Origin: an uncultured Oscillospiraceae bacterium | GTDB taxonomy: Bacteria; Bacillota; Clostridia; Oscillospirales; Oscillospiraceae | Length of the DNA: 6,386 nucleotides | NCBI GenBank assembly: GCA_934561515.1 | Contig: CAKTGM010000053.1 | Coordinates: 1 to 6,386, forward strand | Direction of reading: 5' to 3' | In this document: in pieces, positions 1 to 4,972 of the stretch | How the letters are laid out: the number at the start of each line of letters is the position of its first letter | Position numbering within the stretch: position 1 is the stretch's first letter | The notes under the pieces: generated by a model | Seen by the model: the letters and a program-made list of their open reading frames with translations, nothing else | Database searches by the model: none | What the model was told of the DNA's origin: nothing | Program-made: the position numbers and the translations under genes

Positions 1-1427
1 GCGACTTTGCCAAGCTCATCGAGGATTTGGGCGACCGGCACATCGACTTCATCTCCATCCGCGAGCAGTTCGACACTTCTTCCCCCATGGGACGCGCCAT
101 GATGTACATTGCGTCGGTGTTCTCCCAGCTGGAGCGGGAGACCATCGCCGAGCGCATCCGAGACAACATGCACGAGCTGTCCAAGACCGGGCGCTGGCTG
201 GGCGGCACAACGCCCACGGGCTACGCTTCGGAGAGCCTGTCCAGTGTGACGGTGGACGGCAAGGTGAAGAAGGCCTGCAAGCTCAAGCCCATCCCGGAGG
301 AAATCCAGCTGGTCAAGACAATCTTCGAGGTGTTCATGGAAACCGGCTCTCTCAGCAAGACCGACCAGTATCTTTTGGAGCACCGCTGCGTCACGAAGCG
401 CGGCAAGCAGTTCACGCGCTTTGCCATCCGGGGCATTCTGACCAACCCGGTCTACATGATTGCCGACGAGACGGCGTATCAGTATCTGAAAGAGAACAAT
501 GTTGACCTGTTTTCCGACCGCTCGGAATTCGACGGCGAGCACGGCATCATGGCCTATAACCGGACCTTGCAGCGCCCCGGCAAGGCAAACCAGATCCGTC
601 CCATGGAGGAATGGATCGTGGCGGTGGGGAAGCATCCGGGCATCATCACGGGCAGCGATTGGGTGCGGGTGCAGGCCATGCTGGATGTCAACAAATCCAA
701 GAGCTACCGCAGACCCCGCAGCAACGTGGCGCTGCTGTCCGGGCTGCTGCGCTGCGGCGAATGCGGCGACTATATGCGCCCGAAGCTGACCAACCGCAAG
801 AATGCAGACGGCGAGCTGATCTATACCTATATGTGCTCCACCAAGGAGCGCAGCCACGGCACGGTCTGCTCTATGAAAAACTGCAACGGCAACACGCTGG
901 ACGCCAAGATCATCGAGGAAATCCGCAAGCTGTCCGCCGACAAGGAGACCCTTACCCGGCTGCTGGCGCAGACCAAAAAGGTCATCAGCGGCAGCAAGGA
1001 GGGCTACGACGCAGAGCTGGCGCTGCTCCGGGAAAAGCACACCGAAACGGAAGATCGTATCAAGCGGCTGGTGGAATCCTTGTCCGTTGCCAGCGACACC
1101 TCCGCGAAGTACGTCATGGAGCAGATCGATGCGCTCCATCAGGAGAGCGAGACACAGCAGCTGCGCCTTGCCGAGCTGGAAGTCCTCACCGAGCAGAGCC
1201 GGATGCTCCATCAGGAGTTCGCCTTCCATCAGGAAATGATCGAGTCCTTCGCCAGCGCGGTGGATTCTGCCACGCTGGAGGAAAAACGCCGCCTGCTGCG
1301 CACCATCGTCAAAAAGGTGGTCTGGGACGGCAAAAATGCCTATGTTTACCTCTTTGCGGAGGATGGAGAGGCGGATTTGCCACCCATTGACCAACCTATG
1401 TATCCGTTGGGAGAGGATAGCGAATGA
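1..1427 (+). CDS. Large serine recombinase, 5'-truncated by window edge (probable sigK-element excisionase, SpoIVCA-like)
   Basis: This is the C-terminal part of a large serine recombinase, which cuts and rejoins DNA at paired attachment sites. The frame is open from base 3, so the TTG at 27 is not the true start; about 90 N-terminal residues with the catalytic serine lie outside. Counting from that TTG, residues 17-46 hold the end of the resolvase domain (DTSSPMGRAMMYI, then SQLERETIAERIRDN). A recombinase domain follows at about 60-225. A zinc ribbon has C243, C246, C270 and C281, with SGLLRCGECGDYMRP around the first pair. A helical, coiled-coil-like region spans about 300-425, as in phage-type large serine integrases. 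The gene reads toward the 3' half of sigK and its TGA (1425-1427) lies inside the putative crossover pentamer. This context suggests it is the element's own recombinase. Family assignment is firm; the SpoIVCA role is inference from position. Confidence 0.93.
   Translation, partial: DFAKLIEDLGDRHIDFISIREQFDTSSPMGRAMMYIASVFSQLERETIAERIRDNMHELSKTGRWLGGTTPTGYASESLSSVTVDGKVKKACKLKPIPEEIQLVKTIFEVFMETGSLSKTDQYLLEHRCVTKRGKQFTRFAIRGILTNPVYMIADETAYQYLKENNVDLFSDRSEFDGEHGIMAYNRTLQRPGKANQIRPMEEWIVAVGKHPGIITGSDWVRVQAMLDVNKSKSYRRPRSNVALLSGLLRCGECGDYMRPKLTNRKNADGELIYTYMCSTKERSHGTVCSMKNCNGNTLDAKIIEEIRKLSADKETLTRLLAQTKKVISGSKEGYDAELALLREKHTETEDRIKRLVESLSVASDTSAKYVMEQIDALHQESETQQLRLAELEVLTEQSRMLHQEFAFHQEMIESFASAVDSATLEEKRRLLRTIVKKVVWDGKNAYVYLFAEDGEADLPPIDQPMYPLGEDSE
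1..1427. mobile_element. Right end of a skin-like element inserted in sigK (left end outside window)
   Basis: Everything from the window start to the AATGA pentamer at 1423-1427 is read as the terminal part of an intervening element. A serine recombinase gene ends exactly where the sigma-K reading frame resumes, and the sigma frame has no start codon or N-terminal half at this locus. Known skin elements (B. subtilis, C. difficile) split sigK in the same segment of the protein and carry their own serine recombinase. Only one end is visible, so element size and other cargo are unknown. A prophage or integrative element that uses sigK as its attachment site would look the same from this end. Confidence 0.75.
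1423..1427 (+). other. Putative recombination core AATGA at the element/sigK junction
   Basis: AATGA at 1423-1427 is followed by AATTCTCATG, so AAT-GAA-ATT-CTC-ATG encodes Asn-Glu-Ile-Leu-Met. That is the conserved ENEILM segment of sigma-E/sigma-K proteins. From memory, AATGA is also the 5-bp core at which the B. subtilis skin element recombines inside sigK. The residue before it here is Ala (GCG), which belongs to the element side; a Glu codon is expected in the intact gene. The matching left copy must lie at the end of the 5' half of sigK, outside this window. Full attachment-site arms cannot be delimited from one end. Confidence 0.7.
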
Positions 1428-1785
1428 AATTCTCATGTACTTTCGCAGCCGGAAGAAGCTGCAAGGTGAGATTTCGCTCAACGATACGCTCGACGCCGAT
1501 TCTGACGGCGACGCGCTCTCATTCCTCGATGTCGTTGGTGTGGAGGACACGATGTACCTCGACATTCAGGACCGCGACGACTGCCTGCTCGTGCGAAAGC
1601 TTGTGCGCGACTGCCTGACCGAGCGCGAGCGGGAGGTCATCACCATGCGCTACGGCCTCGGCGGCAAAATGCCCCGCACGCAGCGTGAGGTGGCCCAGAA
1701 GCTCGGGATCTCGCGCAGCTATGTCTCGCGCATCGAAAAACGCGCGCTGCAAAAGCTGGAGGAGGCCTTTGGCGAGCGCACATAA
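1423..1785 (+). CDS. sigK: RNA polymerase sporulation sigma factor sigma-K, C-terminal half only (split gene, 3' segment)
   Basis: This is the 3' segment (120 residues) of a sigma-70 family sporulation factor. Counting Asn at 1423 as residue 1, it starts NEILMYFRSRKKLQGEISL (conserved sigma-E/K linker). Region 4 follows: LTEREREVITMRYGLGG (65-81), then the -35-recognition helix-turn-helix TQREVAQKLGISRSYVSRIE (86-105). The helix-turn-helix and the KKxxxEISLxD block resemble sigma-K more than sigma-E. Region 2 (core binding, -10 recognition) is absent, so this piece cannot work alone; it must be joined to the 5' half by excision. The open frame continues upstream only by chance, over recombinase sequence. 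The in-frame ATG at 1435 has no Shine-Dalgarno site at a suitable distance. Sigma-K directs late mother-cell transcription (coat, cortex, lysis). The identification is strong; the 5' half has not been seen. Confidence 0.88.
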   Translation, partial: NEILMYFRSRKKLQGEISLNDTLDADSDGDALSFLDVVGVEDTMYLDIQDRDDCLLVRKLVRDCLTEREREVITMRYGLGGKMPRTQREVAQKLGISRSYVSRIEKRALQKLEEAFGERT

Positions 1786-1813
1786 AAAACGCGGGGCGCT
1801 TTGGCGCCCCGCG
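1784..1813 (-). terminator. Rho-independent terminator of the iscS-iscU operon
   Basis: A 10-bp perfect stem (CGCGGGGCGC 1790-1799 with GCGCCCCGCG 1804-1813, loop TTTG) is followed on the minus strand by six T (1789-1784). It therefore fits the minus-strand iscU transcript, ending against the sigK stop codon. The plus strand has no T run directly after the stem, so it would be a weaker stop for sigK. Confidence 0.8.
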
Positions 1814-1835
1814 CCCGCTTGAGGGGAGAAGCGGG
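1814..1835. repeat. Second small hairpin next to the terminator
   Basis: CCCGCTT (1814-1820) and AAGCGGG (1829-1835) form a perfect 7-bp stem with an 8-nt loop, directly beside the terminator stem. Neither strand has a T run immediately after it. It could assist termination or protect the 3' end of either convergent transcript; that is inference. Confidence 0.45.
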
Positions 1836-1860
1836 ATGGGAGAGGGAGAGTTTTTCGGCG

Positions 1861-2295
1861 TTACACCATGCGGCAGGCCTCGCAGCTTTCGCAGTCGGGG
1901 AATTCCTTGTGGTCATAGGCGATGCCGTTTTTGTCGTAGTAGTCCTTGATGGCGGACTTGAACGCTTCCTCGGCGAGCACGCTGCAATGCAGTTTGTAGG
2001 CGGGCAGGCCGCCCAGCGCGTCGACCACATCCTTGTTAGTGATCCTGAGTGCTTCGTCGATGGTCTTGCCCTTGATCATCTCGGTGGCGATGGAGCTCGA
2101 GGCGATCGCGCTGCCGCAGCCAAAGGTCTCAAACTTCACATCGTCAATTTTATTGTCTTTGATTTTCAGATACATCTTCATGATATCGCCGCACTTGGCG
2201 TTGCCGACCTGACCGACGCCGTCCGCGTTTTCGATCTCGCCGACGTTGCGCGGATGCATGAAATGATCCATCACGGTTTCGGTATAAAGAGCCAT
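1861..2295 (-). CDS. iscU: Fe-S cluster assembly scaffold protein IscU/NifU-like
   Basis: This 144-residue scaffold protein is one on which [2Fe-2S] clusters are built from sulfur supplied by the cysteine desulfurase encoded just upstream. The three ligand cysteines are all present: C35 in GNAKCGD (with the conserved Asp37), C60 in FGCGSAIASSS and C104 in LHCSVLAEEA. N-terminal YTETVMDHFMHPRNVG is typical of the family. The start is ATG 2295-2293, set by AAGGAGG (2310-2304); a longer open frame upstream runs into iscS and is not real. It sits 28 nt behind iscS, so the two are co-transcribed. An unusual feature is the C-terminal tail CESCEAC (C135, C138, C141), which is absent from E. coli IscU. 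The classical Clp/Hsc system genes are not in this window. Function is assigned with high confidence. Confidence 0.96.
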   Translation of the reverse strand: MALYTETVMDHFMHPRNVGEIENADGVGQVGNAKCGDIMKMYLKIKDNKIDDVKFETFGCGSAIASSSIATEMIKGKTIDEALRITNKDVVDALGGLPAYKLHCSVLAEEAFKSAIKDYYDKNGIAYDHKEFPDCESCEACRMV

Positions 2296-2303
2296 TGATT
2301 CGT

Positions 2304-2310
2304 CCTCCTT
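2304..2310 (-). promoter_or_regulatory. Ribosome binding site of iscU
   Basis: AAGGAGG on the minus strand lies 8 nt before the ATG at 2295. It settles the start at MALYTETV rather than the longer frame that overlaps iscS. Confidence 0.9.
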
Positions 2311-2323
2311 TGGTGGGATGGTG

Positions 2324-3514
2324 TTATAAAATAAATGGTTTTCTGCCGCTGACGAGGTCCTTCCACATCGGGGACATATCGCGCAGGTAAGCGATGACCT
2401 CGGGCACGGCGGCAAGAATGCGCGCAACGTCCTCATCGCTGTTCCATTCGCAGAGGCTCAGACGCAGCGAGCCGTGCGCCACCTCGTGCGGCCTGCCGAT
2501 GGCCAGCAGCACATGGCTCGGGTCAAGAGAGCCGGACGTACACGCGCTGCCGGAGGAGGCGCAGATGCCCTTCGCATCGAGCAGCAGCAGGAGGCTCTCG
2601 CCCTCAATGCCCTCGAAGCAGAAGCTCACATTGCCGGGCAGGCGGTTCACGGGATCGCCGTTGAGCGCGCTGTGCGGGATTTTGGAAAGACCCGCGATCA
2701 GGCGGTCGCGCAGGGCGCTGACCTTCCGGGCGTTTTCATCGATGTGTGCGCAAGCCTCCTCCAGCGCCGCGGCCATGCCCATGATGGCGGGGATGTTCTC
2801 CGTGCCGGCGCGCTTGCCGCGCTCCTGTGCGCCGCCCTCGATGAGACTCGTGAGGGGAACGCCCTGCCGCGCGTACAGCAGCCCGATGCCCTTCGGGCCG
2901 TGGAACTTGTGCGCGGAGAGGGAGAGCATATCGATGCGCTGCGCCTTCACGTCAATGGGAATGTGGCCCGCTGCCTGTACCGCGTCGGTGTGGAAGAGCA
3001 CGCCCGCCCCGGCGCAGACCTCGCCGATCTCGGCGATGGGCAGGATGGAGCCGATCTCGTTGTTGGCGTACATGACGGTGACAAGGCAGGTGTCGGCGCG
3101 GATGGCGTCCTTCACCTGCTGCGCCGTGACCGTGCCGGTGGGGCCGACGGGCAGAAGCTCGACCTCGAAGCCTTCCTTTTCGAGCTTTTTGAGCGTGTGC
3201 AGCACGGCGTGATGCTCGAAGGCCGTCGAAATGATGTGCTTTTTGCCCTTGCGCTCGCCGAGGCGCGCGGCAGAGAGAATGGCCTGATTGTCAGCCTCGC
3301 TGCCGCCGGAGGTGAAATAGATTTCGCGCGGCGAGGCGTTCAGGCACTTGGCGATGCGCTCGCGCGCGTTTTGCAGCGCCTCGGCCGCCTGCTGGCCCAC
3401 GGAATGCAGGCTCGAGGGGTTGCCGTAGATCGTTTTCAGATAGGGCAGCATTGCCTCGATGGCTGTGCGGCTCATCTGCGTGGTGGCGGCATTGTCTGCG
3501 TAAACAGTCGTCAT
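2324..3514 (-). CDS. iscS: Cysteine desulfurase, IscS/NifS family
   Basis: This is a PLP-dependent enzyme that converts cysteine to alanine and carries the sulfur as a persulfide for Fe-S cluster assembly (cytoplasmic). It has 396 residues, the usual family length. Visible motifs are VYADNAATT at the N terminus, TSGGSEADN (68-76), AFEHHAVL with H101, MYANNEIG (148-155), HTDAVQAAG with D177, SAHKFHGPKG with PLP-binding K203, RAGTENIP (235-242), and SSGSACTSG with catalytic C325. The short loop around C325 and the partner iscU directly behind it suggest the housekeeping IscS/NifS type rather than SufS. The start is ATG 3514-3512 after AAGGAG (3529-3524); an upstream ATG at 3553 lacks such a site. 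It is the first gene of a two-gene operon read from the promoter at 3596-3568. No isc regulator gene (iscR) is present in the window. Confidence 0.97.
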   Translation of the reverse strand: MTTVYADNAATTQMSRTAIEAMLPYLKTIYGNPSSLHSVGQQAAEALQNARERIAKCLNASPREIYFTSGGSEADNQAILSAARLGERKGKKHIISTAFEHHAVLHTLKKLEKEGFEVELLPVGPTGTVTAQQVKDAIRADTCLVTVMYANNEIGSILPIAEIGEVCAGAGVLFHTDAVQAAGHIPIDVKAQRIDMLSLSAHKFHGPKGIGLLYARQGVPLTSLIEGGAQERGKRAGTENIPAIMGMAAALEEACAHIDENARKVSALRDRLIAGLSKIPHSALNGDPVNRLPGNVSFCFEGIEGESLLLLLDAKGICASSGSACTSGSLDPSHVLLAIGRPHEVAHGSLRLSLCEWNSDEDVARILAAVPEVIAYLRDMSPMWKDLVSGRKPFIL

Positions 3515-3523
3515 GAGATATCG

Positions 3524-3529
3524 CTCCTT
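3524..3529 (-). promoter_or_regulatory. Ribosome binding site of iscS
   Basis: AAGGAG on the minus strand lies 9 nt before the ATG at 3514 and decides for MTTVYADNAATT over the in-frame ATG at 3553. Confidence 0.85.
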
Positions 3530-3542
3530 TATCACAGGAATA

Positions 3543-3603
3543 AAACCTATCAACTAAGTATGTATATATAATACGCGCAAAAACATAGTTTGTCAATAGG
3601 TTT
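3543..3603. repeat. Inverted repeat framing the isc promoter (candidate operator)
   Basis: AAACCTAT (3543-3550) and its exact reverse complement ATAGGTTT (3596-3603) lie on either side of the iscS promoter. One arm lies at and just upstream of the -35 box; the other lies in the early leader, about 10 nt downstream of the expected start. An operator for an Rrf2-family (IscR/CymR-like) regulator is possible. The arms are 45 nt apart, which is wide for one dimer, and chance in AT-rich DNA is not excluded. Confidence 0.35.
3568..3596 (-). promoter_or_regulatory. Sigma-A promoter of iscS-iscU
   Basis: On the minus strand TTGACA (3596-3591) is followed, after exactly 17 nt, by TATTAT (3573-3568), a near-consensus housekeeping promoter. 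Transcription would start near 3561 and leave a leader of roughly 45 nt. The region is much more AT-rich than its surroundings. The -35 box overlaps one arm of an inverted repeat that frames the promoter. Confidence 0.85.
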
Positions 3604-3650
3604 ATGACAAATTCTGAAACCCGGAAGCACGAGGGAAATATCCGCATCCC

Positions 3651-3679
3651 TTGACGGCGCGGGACTTTTGTGATATCCT
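3651..3679 (+). promoter_or_regulatory. Promoter of the cobalamin-riboswitch operon
   Basis: TTGACG (3651-3656) and TATCCT (3674-3679) are separated by 17 nt. The -10 is preceded by TGA, giving an extended -10 (TGn) element. The expected start is near 3686, about 14 nt before the riboswitch P1 stem, which fits well. Confidence 0.7.
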
Positions 3680-3697
3680 GTCGCAGCAACTGAATAG

Positions 3698-3860
3698 GAC
3701 TTGAGGTGCCGCCGGGAGGCGGCCGAACAGGGAAGCGGGGTGCAAATCCCCAGCGGAGCCGCCGCCGTGATGGAGGAGCCCGTTTTCGATGTGCCACTGG
3801 AGCGATCCGGGAAGGTGAAAACGGGCGGGGATGCCTGAGCCGGAAGACCTGCCTCGAGTG
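3698..3860 (+). promoter_or_regulatory. Cobalamin (B12) riboswitch aptamer
   Basis: This is an RNA aptamer for adenosylcobalamin or related corrinoids that switches off downstream genes when the ligand is plentiful. The conserved core is plain: GGTGCAAATCCCC (3739-3751), then GCCGCCGTGATGG (3759-3771), GGGAAGGTG (3809-3817) and the B12 box GAGCCGGAAGACCTGCC (3837-3853). P1 can form between CTTGAGG (3700-3706) and CCTCGAG (3852-3858), 7 bp with one G-U pair. P2 is GCCGCC/GGCGGC (3708-3713 with 3718-3723). A variable arm closes with CCCGTTTT (3779-3786) against AAAACGGG (3818-3825). The downstream genes, a corrinoid-type capture protein and an ECF S subunit, fit the ligand. Confidence 0.96.
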
Positions 3861-3904
3861 CCGTACAAAGCGCCGCGGACCTTCGGCTAAAAAGTACACG
3901 CTCA

Positions 3905-3947
3905 GCAGGGCGGGGAGACCCCGGCCTGCCGGTCTCTTCTTTCTTTG
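3905..3947 (+). terminator. Expression platform: candidate riboswitch-controlled terminator
   Basis: Two mutually exclusive hairpins are possible just after the aptamer. Hairpin A pairs GCAGGGCGGGG (3905-3915) with CCCCGGCCTGC (3919-3929), with one G-G mismatch. Hairpin B pairs GGGGAGACC (3912-3920) with GGTCTCTTC (3931-3939), with two G-U pairs, and is followed at once by TTTCTTT (3940-3946). Hairpin B looks like an intrinsic terminator and hairpin A could be its competitor or an alternative terminator. The Shine-Dalgarno site further on (3968-3973) is not covered by either. Transcriptional control is therefore more likely than translational, by inference. Confidence 0.55.
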
Positions 3948-3967
3948 TATGGCTTGCCAAAACAAAA

Positions 3968-3973
3968 AAGGAG
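3968..3973 (+). promoter_or_regulatory. Ribosome binding site of the DUF4430 gene
   Basis: AAGGAG lies 10 nt before the ATG at 3984. It sets the start at MEKKNNRKG and rejects the in-frame ATG at 3945. Confidence 0.85.
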
Positions 3974-3983
3974 AGATTTTTTC

Positions 3984-4385
3984 ATGGAGAAAAAGAACAA
4001 CAGGAAGGGCCTCATTGCCCTCGCAGCGGTCCTCGTGCTGGCCGTCGTCGCGCTCATCGTCTGGCAGGTGAACAAGCCTGAGGTGCAGCAGGGCGGCAAG
4101 GAGATCACGGTCAACGTTGCGCATCTGAACGGCGAGGACACGTCCTACACCATCACGACCGACGAAGAGTATCTGCGCGGCGCGCTCGAGCAGGAGGATC
4201 TGATCGAGGGCACTGAGAGCGAATACGGCCTCTATGTCCTGACCGTCGACGGCGAGACTGCCGACGAGAGCAAGCAGGAGTGGTGGGGCTACAGCGTCAA
4301 CGGCGCCTTCGCCGAGCTCGGCGTTGACAGCCAGCCCGTCGCGGACGGCGACGTCTACGACTTCGTCCTGAATGTCGGCTGGTAA
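3984..4385 (+). CDS. Membrane-anchored DUF4430 (transcobalamin C-terminal-like) protein, probable corrinoid-capture component
   Basis: This 133-residue protein has a basic N terminus (MEKKNNRK), one hydrophobic segment at about residues 9-28 and an outward domain at about 39-133. There is no lipobox cysteine, so it is probably anchored by an uncleaved signal segment. The domain carries the DUF4430 pattern: ITVNV near its start, YGLYVLTVDGE (81-91), EWWGYSVNGAFAELGV (99-114) and PVADGDVYDFVLNVGW at the end. DUF4430 is related to the C-terminal cobalamin-binding domain of animal transcobalamin and intrinsic factor. It is the first gene behind a cobalamin riboswitch and overlaps an ECF S-component gene by 14 nt. 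Binding corrinoid outside the membrane and passing it to the transporter is the likely role. The domain call is good; direct B12 binding is inferred from family and context. Confidence 0.85.
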   Translation: MEKKNNRKGLIALAAVLVLAVVALIVWQVNKPEVQQGGKEITVNVAHLNGEDTSYTITTDEEYLRGALEQEDLIEGTESEYGLYVLTVDGETADESKQEWWGYSVNGAFAELGVDSQPVADGDVYDFVLNVGW

Positions 4386-4893
4386 GTCCGCGCGCCTGAC
4401 GGCCCGCGAGATCGCGGAGCTGTCGCTCATCTGCGCGCTGATGGTTGCGGGAAAGGAGAGTCTGCGCGTCATCCCCAATGTCCACCCCGTCACGCTGCTG
4501 CTGCTTCTGGCGACCGCGGTGTACGGCGTCAAGGCGCTCTATCCCGCCTTCGGCTTCGCCCTGCTTGAGATCGCGCTCTACGGCGCGGGGCTGTGGAACC
4601 TGATGTACCTCTATGTCTGGCCCATCGTCGTGTTTGCCGCGCTGCCGATCCGCAAAAGCCGCAGCCGCGCGCTTTGGGCCGCCCTTGCGGGGCTGCACGG
4701 CCTCTGCTTCGGTGCGCTGTGCGCCGTCCCCTATCTTTTCATCGGCGGATGGAAGATGGCGGTGAGCTGGTGGCTCTCGGGCATCCCGTATGATGTCATC
4801 CACTGCGTGTCGAACGCCGCTTTGACCTTCGCGCTGCTGCCGCCGCTGCGGGGGCTGCTCGAAACGATCAAGACCCGCCAGAGCGGGCGCTGA
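4372..4893 (+). CDS. ECF transporter S component, probable cobalamin/corrinoid-specific (CbrT-type role)
   Basis: This 173-residue integral membrane protein has about six hydrophobic segments (roughly 12-28, 38-54, 57-73, 77-93, 99-124, 139-158). That is the size and layout of substrate-binding S components of energy-coupling factor transporters. The first helix holds A22-L-M-V-A26, matching the AxxxA motif by which S components contact EcfT. GLWNLMYLYVWP (73-84) and GIPYDVIHCVSNAALT (137-152) are typical S-component segments. The ATG at 4372 lies 14 nt inside the preceding gene with no clear Shine-Dalgarno site, which suggests translational coupling. Control by the cobalamin riboswitch makes a corrinoid the likely substrate. 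No ATPase or EcfT gene follows before the terminator, so it would share an energizing module encoded elsewhere (group II arrangement). Family is firm; substrate is inferred. Confidence 0.87.
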   Translation: MSAGKSARLTAREIAELSLICALMVAGKESLRVIPNVHPVTLLLLLATAVYGVKALYPAFGFALLEIALYGAGLWNLMYLYVWPIVVFAALPIRKSRSRALWAALAGLHGLCFGALCAVPYLFIGGWKMAVSWWLSGIPYDVIHCVSNAALTFALLPPLRGLLETIKTRQSGR

Positions 4894-4910
4894 AAACTGA
4901 AAAATGCAGA

Positions 4911-4951
4911 AAAAGGGAAGGACCGCTCAATTTGAGCGGTCCTTCCCTTTT
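4911..4951. terminator. Bidirectional terminator between convergent genes
   Basis: The stem is a perfect 19-bp inverted repeat (arms 4911-4929 and 4933-4951) with a 3-nt loop. Its GC core, GGGAAGGACCGCTCA, is flanked by AAAA on the left and TTTT on the right, so both strands read a hairpin followed by T. It serves the riboswitch operon ending at 4893 and the SLH gene ending at 4973. The minus side has the longer T-rich tail. Confidence 0.9.
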
Positions 4952-4972
4952 AAGGGGGTGGAGGAAGTGGGA

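Noticed and set aside
611..1390. 259-codon plus-strand open frame inside the recombinase
   Set aside because: It is a GC-driven shadow in another frame, with low-complexity Gly/Arg/Ala content and no family motif; the recombinase frame has clear domains.
1336..1422. Upstream extension of the sigK frame to ATG 1336
   Set aside because: These codons overlap the recombinase C terminus and bear no similarity to sigma factors; the conserved sequence begins at Asn 1423.
1424..1618. 64-codon frame from ATG 1424 with a good-looking GGAGAGG (1410-1416) upstream
   Set aside because: The product is Ser/Arg/Thr-rich and meaningless, and the sigma-K frame covers the same DNA. The Shine-Dalgarno-like sequence is probably chance.
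2296..2436. Longer N terminus for IscU from ATG 2436
   Set aside because: It overlaps iscS, encodes no conserved residues, and a strong ribosome site directly precedes ATG 2295.
2394..3571. Long plus-strand open frames opposite iscS (2394-3212 and 2474-3571)
   Set aside because: They are antisense shadows of a GC-rich gene; iscS has all catalytic motifs.
3291..4532. 413-codon minus-strand frame across the riboswitch and DUF4430 gene
   Set aside because: It runs antisense through a structured riboswitch, two promoters and two real genes; its composition is Arg/Ala/Pro-rich without a domain.
4297..4803. 168-codon minus-strand frame opposite the ECF gene
   Set aside because: It is a highly charged Arg/Asp/Gln shadow, while the plus frame has clear membrane helices and S-component motifs.
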